The notes under the pieces are model-generated. The model searched no databases. It saw nothing but the letters and a program-made list of their open reading frames with translations, and was not told the origin of the DNA. A stretch of 64,000 nucleotides of DNA, from NCBI RefSeq assembly GCF_019599275.1, contig NZ_JAHZTD010000001.1, forward strand, positions 1,054,001-1,118,000. Direction: 5' to 3'. Below are positions 56,665 through 64,000 of the stretch, piece after piece; the stretch's first letter is position 1, and the number at the start of each line of letters is the position of its first letter. The stretch comes from Hymenobacter sp. HSC-4F20. GTDB lineage: Bacteria; Bacteroidota; Bacteroidia; Cytophagales; Hymenobacteraceae. The position numbers were made by a program, and so were the translations under genes.

Positions 56665-57303
56665 CTATTCTGATGCCTTATCCGCGGCTGCAGGTCTAGC
56701 ATCCGCTGTCTCCTTGCCACCTTCTTTCGAGCCGGCAGGTTTCGCTTTGGTCGGAGCGGCAGCTTTAGGAGCAAGATACAGGAACATGCGTTTGCCTTCC
56801 AGTTTGGGCAGTTGCTCTACTTTGCCCAAATCCTCCAGGGCTTGAGCAAACTTGAGCAACAGAATCTCGCCTCGTTCCTTGAAGACGATGCTCCGGCCCA
56901 CGAAATGCACATAGGCCTTAATCTTGGCCCCTTCCTTCAGGAACTCCTGTGCGTGCTTGAGCTTGAAAGCGAAGTCGTGGTCATCAGTATTGGGTCCGAA
57001 ACGGATTTCCTTGATGACTACCTTCGTTTGCTTAGCCTTCAGTTCGCGGGTTTTCTTTTTCTGCTCGTACTTAAATTTCGAGTAGTCAATAACGCGGCAC
57101 ACGGGCGGGACAGCCGTGGGGGAAATCTCCACGAGGTCGAGGTTCTGCTCCTGGGCCATGCGACGGGCCTGCTCTATGGAGTAGATGCCCTGCTCAACAT
57201 TGTCGCCCACGAGGCGAACTTCTCGGGCCGTAATCTTCTGGTTGATTTTAAACGGCTCCTCGACTTGAGCACGAGGGATATAGCGGCGGTTTGGGGTAGC
57301 TAT
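56665..57303 (-). CDS. infC: Translation initiation factor IF-3, apparent AUA start
   Basis: 212 aa. The conserved IF-3 N terminus [20 protein letters not shown] is encoded upstream of the first ATG/GTG-type start (GTG 57210). The only possible start in front of it is ATA at 57303-57301, with AAGGAG 8 bases upstream, and an in-frame TAA lies five codons before. E. coli infC uses AUU, so that IF-3 limits its own synthesis by rejecting non-standard starts; AUA would do the same. Both IF-3 domains and a long A/K-rich tail are present. Confidence 0.93.
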   Translation of the reverse strand: MATPNRRYIPRAQVEEPFKINQKITAREVRLVGDNVEQGIYSIEQARRMAQEQNLDLVEISPTAVPPVCRVIDYSKFKYEQKKKTRELKAKQTKVVIKEIRFGPNTDDHDFAFKLKHAQEFLKEGAKIKAYVHFVGRSIVFKERGEILLLKFAQALEDLGKVEQLPKLEGKRMFLYLAPKAAAPTKAKPAGSKEGGKETADARPAAADKASE

Positions 57304-57481
57304 GGCTGGTTCTCCTTAAGGTGAAAATCGAATTCTGGCTTGGATTGACAGGACGCAGAAACGCGTCCGCAGGTTCAATCAGCGGGCGAATATCCGTCAT
57401 TTTTTCCACATGCTCAAAAATGGCTATATAAAATTGCTTTTTCTGAACCGTTATCTGACCTGATAAAGCTCTTTTGACGAA

Positions 57482-57551
57482 GGGTAGTTAGGCGAGACCT
57501 ACCCTAAAATATGCAACAAGCCCTTTTCTCTGGTGTAGAGAAAAGGGCTTG
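57482..57551 (-). promoter_or_regulatory. Two hairpins in the thrS-infC gap
   Basis: AAGCCCTTTTCTC/GAGAAAAGGGCTT (57519-57531, 57539-57551) is a 13-bp stem 80 bases after thrS and probably its terminator. AGGGTAG/CTACCCT (57482-57488, 57500-57506) is a second stem closer to infC. The gap 57304-57630 has no gene; it probably includes the infC leader, a possible target of L20 or other control. Confidence 0.6.
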
Positions 57552-57630
57552 TGAAGGTAATAGAGGGTGTTTCCTGGCCTAGGAGTGGCCCTTACTGGCA
57601 AGCCAACGGAACCGGCCAGAAACCCGTTGG

Positions 57631-59574
57631 CTACTTACCGTCCATCATATCTGCAATCTTTTGCTGAAAGTCGCGGATAAATTCTTCCACGGGCATGGAG
57701 CCTAGGTCACCTTCGCCGTGCTTGCGCACGGAAACCACGCCGTTCTCCTGCTCCTTTTCCCCTACGATAAGCATGTACGGCACCTTCGACACTTCCGCGT
57801 CACGAATTTTACGGCCGATTTTCTCGTCGCGGTGGTCCACTAGGCCGCGCAGCTCGGCTGCTTGCAAACGGTCGTAGATCTGCTGGGCGTAATCGTGGTA
57901 TTTCTCCGAAATCGGCAGCACGGCGAATTGCTCGGGCGAGAGCCAAAGCGGGAAGTTACCCCCGCAGTGCTCAATGAGCACGGCCACGAAACGTTCCAAT
58001 GAGCCAAACGGTGCTCGGTGAATCATTACGGGGCGCTGCCGGGAATTATCCGGAGCCACGTACTCCAACTCGAAGCGCTCAGGTAGGTTATAGTCTACCT
58101 GAATGGTTCCTAGCTGCCACTTGCGGCCCAGCGCGTCGCGCACCATAAAGTCAAGCTTCGGCCCGTAGAAGGCCGCTTCGCCCAGTTCTGTTACCGTATT
58201 CAGACCTTTTTCAGCCGCGGCTTCCTGAATAGCCGCTTCGGCGCGGGCCCAGTTCTCATCAGAGCCAATGTACTTGGTTTTGTTTTCCGGGTCACGCAAG
58301 GAAATTTGGGCGGTGAACTCTGGGAAGTCCAAGGCTTTCAACACGTAGAGTACAATGTCAATTACCTTCAAAAATTCCTCCTTTACCTGGTCGGGGCGGC
58401 AGAAAATATGCGCATCATCCTGGGTAAAGCCCCGGACGCGGGTCAGACCGTGCAGTTCTCCTGATTGCTCGTAGCGGTACACCGTGCCAAACTCGGCCAA
58501 GCGCACCGGCAAGTCGCGGTACGAGCGGGGCTTGCTGCGGTAGATTTCGCAGTGGTGAGGGCAGTTCATGGGCTTGAGGAAAAACTCCTCACCCGGATTC
58601 GGCGTCTTAATGGGCTGGAAGGAGTCGGCACCATACTTCTCGTAGTGGCCCGACGTGACGTAAAGCTCCTTGGCCCCGATGTGGGGCGTTACCACGGGCT
58701 GGTAACCGGCTTTCATCTGGGCCCGACGCAGGAACTGCTCCAGCCGCTCGCGCAGGGCGGTGCCTTTGGGCAGCCACAGGGGCAGGCCAGCGCCTACCTT
58801 CTCCGAGAAAGTAAATAGCTCTAGTTCTTTGCCTAGCTTGCGGTGGTCACGGCGCTTGGCTTCCTCGAGCTTTTCCAAGTACTCGGTCAGCTCCTTGGCT
58901 TTGGGGAAGGTAATGCCGTAAATGCGGGTGAGCTGCTTATTCTTCTCGTCGCCGCGCCAGTAAGCGCCCGCCACGTTGAGCAGCTTTACCGCCTTGATGG
59001 GGCTGGTATCAGGGATGTGCGGCCCGCGGCAAAGGTCCGTAAAGTCGCCCTGGGTATAGAAGGTAATGGAGCCATCTTCCAGGCGCTCCAGCAAATCCAG
59101 CTTGTAGGGGTCTTGCTTCTCGGTGAAGTAGGCAACGGCGTCGGCCTTGCTTACCTCGCGGCGGGTATACTGGCTTTTCTTCTTGGCCAACTCCAGCATT
59201 TTCTTTTCTACCTCGGGCAAATCGTCGGTGGAAATGCTGCGGCCATCGCCCAGGTCGATGTCGTAGTAGAAGCCGTTCTCGATGCTGGGGCCGATGCCCA
59301 GCTTTACGCCAGGGTACAGGGCTTCCAGGGCTTCGGCCATCAGGTGAGCTGACGAGTGCCAAAAGGTAGATTTGCCTTCTGGGTCGTTCCAGGTGAGGAT
59401 AGCAACGTTGGCATCCTGTTCAATGGGGCGGTGCAAATCGCGCACTTCGCCGTTAATGCGCACACCAAGGGCATTGCGGGCGAGACCTTCGCTGATGCCA
59501 GCGGCAACGTCGTAGCCCGTGGCGCCATCTACAAACTGGCGCACCGAGCCGTCGGGGAGGGTGATATTCAACAT
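57631..59574 (-). CDS. thrS: Threonyl-tRNA synthetase
   Basis: 647 aa, full length. Domain order: TGS ([20 protein letters not shown]), editing domain with [11 protein letters not shown] (HxxxH), core with [11 protein letters not shown] and the class II motifs ([20 protein letters not shown] then [34 protein letters not shown]), and anticodon-binding C terminus. It charges tRNA-Thr and edits Ser-tRNA. It precedes infC-rpmI-rplT on the same strand, a common bacterial cluster. Confidence 0.98.
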   Translation of the reverse strand: MLNITLPDGSVRQFVDGATGYDVAAGISEGLARNALGVRINGEVRDLHRPIEQDANVAILTWNDPEGKSTFWHSSAHLMAEALEALYPGVKLGIGPSIENGFYYDIDLGDGRSISTDDLPEVEKKMLELAKKKSQYTRREVSKADAVAYFTEKQDPYKLDLLERLEDGSITFYTQGDFTDLCRGPHIPDTSPIKAVKLLNVAGAYWRGDEKNKQLTRIYGITFPKAKELTEYLEKLEEAKRRDHRKLGKELELFTFSEKVGAGLPLWLPKGTALRERLEQFLRRAQMKAGYQPVVTPHIGAKELYVTSGHYEKYGADSFQPIKTPNPGEEFFLKPMNCPHHCEIYRSKPRSYRDLPVRLAEFGTVYRYEQSGELHGLTRVRGFTQDDAHIFCRPDQVKEEFLKVIDIVLYVLKALDFPEFTAQISLRDPENKTKYIGSDENWARAEAAIQEAAAEKGLNTVTELGEAAFYGPKLDFMVRDALGRKWQLGTIQVDYNLPERFELEYVAPDNSRQRPVMIHRAPFGSLERFVAVLIEHCGGNFPLWLSPEQFAVLPISEKYHDYAQQIYDRLQAAELRGLVDHRDEKIGRKIRDAEVSKVPYMLIVGEKEQENGVVSVRKHGEGDLGSMPVEEFIRDFQQKIADMMDGK

Positions 59575-59645
59575 ACGTTGGATGAGTAGTGGCTATACAA
59601 ACAGCCGTGAGCCCGCAAGTTACAGAAAGAGGGAAATAGTGAGGT

Positions 59646-59714
59646 GGGGAATGGGTGAGTTGCTGTTCGACCCGCCCTAGCCGGGCTAGCTGAACGGCAA
59701 CTCACCCATTCCCC
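59646..59714. terminator. Large hairpin between TPR gene and thrS
   Basis: GGGGAATGGGTGAGTTGC (59646-59663) and GCAACTCACCCATTCCCC (59697-59714) form a perfect 18-bp stem with a 33-base loop that holds its own small stem (CTAGCCCGGCTAG-like). It follows the TPR lipoprotein gene stop by 20 bases. No T run follows the stem, so it may also be an mRNA end-stability structure. Confidence 0.7.
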
Positions 59715-59734
59715 ATCACATTATCTCAGTAGGC

Positions 59735-60856
59735 CTAAATCCCCGGGCGCTCTACTACAATGGGCTCCACAGCTTCCACGGCCGGTCGTGGGGCTTCCGT
59801 GACGATAACTCCTTTGGCACGGTTGCCTACCTTCCACGCCTTATAGGTCCAGTGCCGATTGCCCGGATTCTCCGCCACCAGCAGGCGGTACTGCTCGGCA
59901 GCCTCCGGCCAGCGGCCCACGCTCTCCAGGCTCTCGGCTAACATCTGGCGGGCACCGGCCAGCCGGGGAGCCCGGCGCAGAGCCCGTTGCAGGTGCGGCA
60001 CTGCCTCGGCGTACTTCCGGGCCTTGAACGCTACCAGAGCCAAGCGGTAGTCGGCCCGGTAGAAGGTTGTGTCCAGCTGCACCGTGCGGGCGTAGATGCG
60101 GGTGGCGCTGTCGGGCTGGTTTTGCAGCTCAAACTGCCGGCCGTAATCATACCAGAGCGGACCGTAAGTGGGGGCTAGTTTCAAGCCACGGCGGGCGTAT
60201 CCGGCGGCCTGGGCGGGCTGCCGAAAGGCGTTGGATAGAAAGGCCAGCTGATGCAGGGTTTCGGGCTGGCGCGGGTCGCGGGCCAGGCTGGCGCGCAGGT
60301 AGTCCAGAGCCTGCAGCGTATCCTGCAGGCCAATGTAGGCAACCCCTTTGTAGAAAAGAGCCGCCGCATCGTCAGGCTCCTGCTGCAGGGCCCGGTCTAA
60401 CTGGTCCAGCGCGTCCTGGTAACGGCGGGAGGCCAGGTGCATCTCCCCTACCAACAAGTTTAGGTCAGAGGACGCAAAGCCCCGGCGAGCGGCCTCTGTG
60501 GTGGCAGCCAGTGCCGATTTGATGTTACCCCGCGCCCGCAGGGCCCGCGCTTTGACAAAGTAAAACTCCCCCGGGGCATCGTCCAGCTCCAGGGCCTGGT
60601 TGATATCACGCAGGGCTGCCTCCGCCTGACCGGCATCCAGCCGGAAAGCCGCCCGGCGGGCGTACAGGGAGGCATTGCGGGGCTGACGTGCAATAGCGCC
60701 ATCTAACTCCTCAGCCTGAATTTTGGGCCCACCCTGCACCGTGCGCAGGTTTACCATGGTTTCCGGCCGCTCGGCAGGGGCATCAGCACAGCCAGCCACA
60801 ACGGCGGGGCCAGCGGCCAGAAACAGTAAGGAGCGCAAAAAACCAAGACAACGCAC
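59735..60856 (-). CDS. TPR-repeat lipoprotein
   Basis: 373 aa from GTG 60856, chosen because TATCTTTG (60888-60881, a Bacteroidota -7 box) lies 24 bases upstream; the longer frame would start before this promoter. The N terminus is a lipoprotein signal with VAGC (C23). Eight or so TPR units follow (SLYARRAAFRLDAGQAEAAL; AALFYKGVAYIGLQDTLQAL; ADYRLALVAFKARKYAEAVP). Such proteins scaffold periplasmic or outer-membrane complexes. Partner unknown. Confidence 0.82.
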   Translation of the reverse strand: MRCLGFLRSLLFLAAGPAVVAGCADAPAERPETMVNLRTVQGGPKIQAEELDGAIARQPRNASLYARRAAFRLDAGQAEAALRDINQALELDDAPGEFYFVKARALRARGNIKSALAATTEAARRGFASSDLNLLVGEMHLASRRYQDALDQLDRALQQEPDDAAALFYKGVAYIGLQDTLQALDYLRASLARDPRQPETLHQLAFLSNAFRQPAQAAGYARRGLKLAPTYGPLWYDYGRQFELQNQPDSATRIYARTVQLDTTFYRADYRLALVAFKARKYAEAVPHLQRALRRAPRLAGARQMLAESLESVGRWPEAAEQYRLLVAENPGNRHWTYKAWKVGNRAKGVIVTEAPRPAVEAVEPIVVERPGI

Positions 60857-60927
60857 GGAGAACAGGAAATGATCAGGAGGCAAAGATACAGTCCAGGCCG
60901 GGGCCGCACCTGGAAAACGAGGCATGC

Positions 60928-61782
60928 TCACAGTTTCTTGACCCGGCGGCTGATCTGCCGCCGCAGCTTGCGGTTCAGCTGCTCCAGCAGACGGCGGCAG
61001 CGGCGGCTGATTTCCAACTCATCGGCCGTGACGGGCGTTAGGGCCACGGCTTCCTGCAGCACGGCCGTTGCTCGGGTCTGCTGGCTGCGGTTGAGGTACA
61101 CGCGAGCCAGATCGTAGGCGTACTGAATGCGGTGAGGGTCCAGCTCGTGCGCCCGACGTAGTGCATCGATGGCCTGAAACGTACTGGCTCCTGCCGGCGT
61201 TCCGCCCAGGAACAAACGGCTGAAGAGCCGCTCCAGTACCGTGTAGTGGTCGACGCGGTAGTGCCAGCGCCCCAGCAGCTGCCAAGCCTCGGCCCACTCT
61301 GGGCAGAGCTCCACAACTCGGAACACGTGCGCCCGCATCTCACGGTAAGCCAGCAACCGGCCCCGGGCCGTGAACAGGGTTGCTTGGTTGGCCAGTGTTA
61401 ATGCCTCGGCGTAGTGCCCCTCCGGGCCGTCGGGCCGCACTACCAGGGCCCGACTGGCGTAGAGGCGGGCGGCGGCAAAGTAAGCTGACTTCCGCGTTTC
61501 GTCGGTGTAGCGGCCCCCAATCCGCACGCTGAGCACGGCGGCCTGCCACAGAGCCTCGTAGGTGGCCGGCGCTTTGCTTAAGGCCTGCTCGTATTTGGCC
61601 AATGCTTCTGACTCGTGGTATTGCAGCTGCAGGGCGCGCGCCTGGGCTAGCAGTTCCGTGACAGTAGGCGCTTGGGCAACGTCCGCCGCCGGGTTTGCCG
61701 ACTGTGCCGCCACTGGTGCGGGCCCTACCAGACCCAGGACCAGCAGCAGTCCTACCCATACATGATGAAACAAACGCCGCAT
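60928..61782 (-). CDS. TPR-repeat periplasmic/secreted protein
   Basis: 284 aa from ATG 61782, 6 bases after a TACCTTTG box (61796-61789), so the mRNA would be almost leaderless. A signal peptide (MRRLFHHVWVGLLLVLGLVG then PAPVAAQSA) precedes helical TPR-like repeats (LLAQARALQLQYHESEALAK; DPHRIQYAYDLARVYLNRSQ). The end is strongly basic (RKLRRQISRRVKKL). It is just upstream of the TPR lipoprotein gene and may form an operon or functional pair with it. Confidence 0.82.
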   Translation of the reverse strand: MRRLFHHVWVGLLLVLGLVGPAPVAAQSANPAADVAQAPTVTELLAQARALQLQYHESEALAKYEQALSKAPATYEALWQAAVLSVRIGGRYTDETRKSAYFAAARLYASRALVVRPDGPEGHYAEALTLANQATLFTARGRLLAYREMRAHVFRVVELCPEWAEAWQLLGRWHYRVDHYTVLERLFSRLFLGGTPAGASTFQAIDALRRAHELDPHRIQYAYDLARVYLNRSQQTRATAVLQEAVALTPVTADELEISRRCRRLLEQLNRKLRRQISRRVKKL

Positions 61783-61845
61783 GAGCAGCAAAGGTACAGG
61801 TTGAGTAAATGCAAGAGGCATAGGTCCGCCGCGTCCTGGACGTGC

Positions 61846-61876
61846 AAAAGGCTAGCCCAAGCTGGACTAGCCTTTT
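61846..61876. terminator. Terminator after the topoisomerase gene
   Basis: AAAAGGCTAG (61846-61855) and CTAGCCTTTT (61867-61876) make a 10-bp stem with an 11-base loop. It begins 20 bases past the stop of the parC/gyrA-like gene. Confidence 0.85.
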
Positions 61877-61895
61877 GTGTGCGTACTAGCTACCC

Positions 61896-64000
61896 TTAAA
61901 ACAGCTTCAGCTGCGACTTCGGCGTTTTTAGCACCGCCTGCGCCTGCGCAATGTCAGCTTCGGATATATCCACCGGGCCGGTAAGCTCCGGCAGCGGCTC
62001 TACGGTTGCTGGCTCGGGGGTAGCAGCGGCCGGCCGCGGAATGGTAGCCGGGCCGGCTTTCTTCTTCATAGCTTTGCGCTCTGGCTCAGGACCTTCGTCG
62101 GTAAGTAGAGCCACGGCGTGAATCTTGAAGTAGTTGAGCTTATTGCCCATGGCCTTCCAGCCCTTCACGTCAATAAACTCGTGCAGAAGGAACTGCTCGG
62201 TTTCCTTGTCGGCTTTCTTGTCGCGCTGCAGCTTCACCTCCGCCTGCGGCTCAGGGTGGCAGGTAGCGCACAGCAGCTTCGAGCCCTTAGTTTCGGAAAT
62301 AAAGGTAAAGCGCTTGTCGAGGGTACTAGTCTCGATTTTAAAGCGTTTCACGTAGTGCGTTTTCGACTCACCTTCCACGTACACGCTGCTGATAACGGTG
62401 TCGGGCTCCAGCTTGCGCAGCAGCAGAATGTTGGGTACATCGAAGTGGTGCGCCGGCTCGGGCGACTTCAGCTCGTAGCTGCCATCCTTGTACACCACCA
62501 AAATGGTGTGGTCCGTGTCGAAGGCGCCGAGGTAGCGGCCGTGGCCGGCGTGGTTGAGGCGACCCACCACGCTGTCGAAAAACACTTCCCGCCCGCCCAG
62601 GGTCGAGTCGCCCACGGCTTTGCGGGTAACCTTCTTGATGGGTTGCTTGGTGACAATGTTTCCCATGGAGCCCTTGCCTTTGATGGCCAACTCGGCAAAG
62701 TCGAAGTCAAACTGCTTGACCCGGGCCGGCGCCTTATCCGAAAGCTGCACGCTCACAATCTCCGACTCGGAGTTGGGGTTGGCCGTCAGGTAGAGCGTTT
62801 TGGTGCCCTTCGTGCTCTTGGTCAGGTCGTAAGATTTGTCGCGGGTAATGCCTGTTACCAGGAAGCGCTTGGCGAAGCTAATGCCCGAGGCCCCGTCCTG
62901 GTAAATCATGTTGTAGACCAGCCGGTCGTCGTTTTTGTTATAGACGCCGGCGTGCAGGATGTCCTTGCCCACGAAGGTCTTCTCGGCAATTTTGGTCACC
63001 ACGAACGTACCGTCGCGCTTGATGGCAATGATGTCGTCCAGGTCGGAGCAGTCGCAGATGTACTCCACCTGCTCATCCTTTTTCAGGCCGTAGCCCACAA
63101 AACCGTCGCGACGGTTCACGTAGAGCTTCTGGTTGGCCACGGCTACTTTCTGGGCCGTTACCACATCGAAGGTGCGCAGTTGGGTTTTCCGCTCCCGGTT
63201 CTGGCCGTATTTTTTCAGCAACCCTTCGAAGTACTGAATGGCGTAGCGGACGAGGTTGGCCAGATGATCGGCTACCTCGGCCAGCTCCGTTTCCAGCTTT
63301 TGGATGTACTCCTCGGCCTTGAAGCCGTCGTATTTGCTGATGCGCTTGATGCGGATTTCCGTCAGGCGGGTGAGGTCATCCTCCGTGATGGACCGGCGCA
63401 ATACAATACGAGTGTCGTTGGCTTTCTGCTTCTCCCCTTCCACCCGCACGAACTTCTTCAGGCCGGCATCAATGGTGTGCAGAATGTCCTCCCAAGTTTC
63501 GCACTCCTCAATTTTGCGGTAGACGCGGTTTTCAATAAAAATCTTCTCCAGCGAGGCCGAGTGCCACTTTTCCTGCAATTCTTCCTGGCGGATTTCCAGC
63601 TCCCGCTCCAGCAGACGCACTGTTTTTTGGGTGCTCAGGCGCAGCATGTCCTCTACCCCCACAAAGCGCGGTTTCTCGTCGATAATGACGCAGGTGTTGG
63701 GCGAGATGCTGATTTCGCAGTCGGTGAAAGCGTACAGCGCGTCCATCGTGAGGTCGGGCGAGACACCTGCGGGCAGGTGCACCTGAATCTCCACGTTGGC
63801 AGCCGTGTTGTCGACTACCTTCTTGATCTTGATTTTATTGGCCTCCGACGCCTTCACAATGCTTTCCATCAGCGCCGTGGTGGTGGTGCCGTACGGAATG
63901 TCGCGGATGACGAGCAGGGTCTTATCGACCTTTTCTATGGTAGCGCGCAAACGGATTTTAGCCCCGCGCAGGCCGCCGTTGTAGTTGGTCACGTCGCAGA
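61896..64000 (-). CDS. parC: DNA topoisomerase IV/gyrase subunit A (N-terminal part beyond window)
   Basis: 701 codons are visible and the frame is open through base 64000. The window begins inside the winged-helix/tower region (GGLRGAKIRLRATIEKVDKT, LVIRDIPYGTTT), continues with the coiled-coil gate, then beta-pinwheel repeats of the C-terminal domain (FVGYGLKKDEQVEYICDCSD; GRYLGAFDTDHTILVVYKDG). The tail is rich in A, P and E. The active-site Tyr lies outside. The divergent pinwheel, without the gyrase GQRGG(K/R)G box, favours topoisomerase IV ParC over GyrA. Confidence 0.85.
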   Translation of the reverse strand, partial: CDVTNYNGGLRGAKIRLRATIEKVDKTLLVIRDIPYGTTTTALMESIVKASEANKIKIKKVVDNTAANVEIQVHLPAGVSPDLTMDALYAFTDCEISISPNTCVIIDEKPRFVGVEDMLRLSTQKTVRLLERELEIRQEELQEKWHSASLEKIFIENRVYRKIEECETWEDILHTIDAGLKKFVRVEGEKQKANDTRIVLRRSITEDDLTRLTEIRIKRISKYDGFKAEEYIQKLETELAEVADHLANLVRYAIQYFEGLLKKYGQNRERKTQLRTFDVVTAQKVAVANQKLYVNRRDGFVGYGLKKDEQVEYICDCSDLDDIIAIKRDGTFVVTKIAEKTFVGKDILHAGVYNKNDDRLVYNMIYQDGASGISFAKRFLVTGITRDKSYDLTKSTKGTKTLYLTANPNSESEIVSVQLSDKAPARVKQFDFDFAELAIKGKGSMGNIVTKQPIKKVTRKAVGDSTLGGREVFFDSVVGRLNHAGHGRYLGAFDTDHTILVVYKDGSYELKSPEPAHHFDVPNILLLRKLEPDTVISSVYVEGESKTHYVKRFKIETSTLDKRFTFISETKGSKLLCATCHPEPQAEVKLQRDKKADKETEQFLLHEFIDVKGWKAMGNKLNYFKIHAVALLTDEGPEPERKAMKKKAGPATIPRPAAATPEPATVEPLPELTGPVDISEADIAQAQAVLKTPKSQLKLF

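Noticed and set aside
1..64000. CRISPR array or insertion sequence
   Set aside because: No regularly spaced direct repeats of array type and no IS with transposase plus inverted repeats were found by eye on either strand.

Overview
The window is a chromosomal segment of a GC-rich Bacteroidota, most likely a Hymenobacter-like member of the Cytophagales. Both ends hold host housekeeping genes: pnp, rpsO, an LptF/LptG-family permease and a START-like protein on the left; rplT-rpmI-infC-thrS, two TPR proteins and a topoisomerase IV/gyrase A subunit on the right. Host hallmarks are a type IX secretion sorting domain and promoters with the Bacteroidota -7 box TAnnTTTG. The infC gene appears to start at AUA.

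Between them sits one integrated element of about 47.6 kb (2993-50620), inserted in the 3' half of a tRNA with CAT anticodon. It is bounded by a perfect 48-bp direct repeat and has a Bacteroidota-type tyrosine integrase at its right end. Element layout, left to right: (i) cargo, a fused double adenine methyltransferase plus an AlwI-type endonuclease; (ii) an HTH gene and a hypothetical protein; (iii) a leftward early operon (14057 to 7934) with primase-helicase, Sak4-like annealase, DUF669 protein with an SSB-like tail, RecD-like helicase, RuvC-like resolvase and small regulators; (iv) a control region with iteron-like repeats, an AT-rich tract and a three-hairpin RNA candidate; (v) accessory genes, including an unrecognised 586-aa protein with a PD-(D/E)XK motif; (vi) a complete rightward siphophage late operon (18993-39902): terminase, portal, scaffold, capsid, connectors, tail tube, G/GT frameshift chaperone, tape measure, tail tip, fibre, SAR endolysin, Rz/Rz1 and HNH; (vii) a mobilization module: relaxase, accessory protein, palindromic oriT candidate and a VirD4/TraG coupling protein; (viii) a leftward operon of tightly overlapping small genes with ArdC antirestriction, a MazG-like protein and an XRE regulator; (ix) two AT-rich membrane/coiled-coil genes, two hypotheticals and the integrase.

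The most unusual feature is the combination: a tailed-phage virion and lysis programme together with a relaxase and coupling protein but no mating-pair apparatus. This suggests a mobilizable prophage that could move by transduction or by borrowing another element's conjugation channel. The late genes have strong Shine-Dalgarno sequences and sigma70-like promoters typical of Proteobacteria. Two other element genes have Bacteroidota-type -7 boxes just before the start codon. Three structured RNA candidates (15388-15503, the capsid leader, and 30191-30238) and several very small coupled genes add to what looks undescribed.

Right of the element lie a hypothetical gene, a secreted protein, a T9SS-sorted beta-propeller gene broken by a frameshift near its signal peptide, a tRNA remnant, and a hypothetical gene pair that diverges from an HTH gene across a long inverted repeat.
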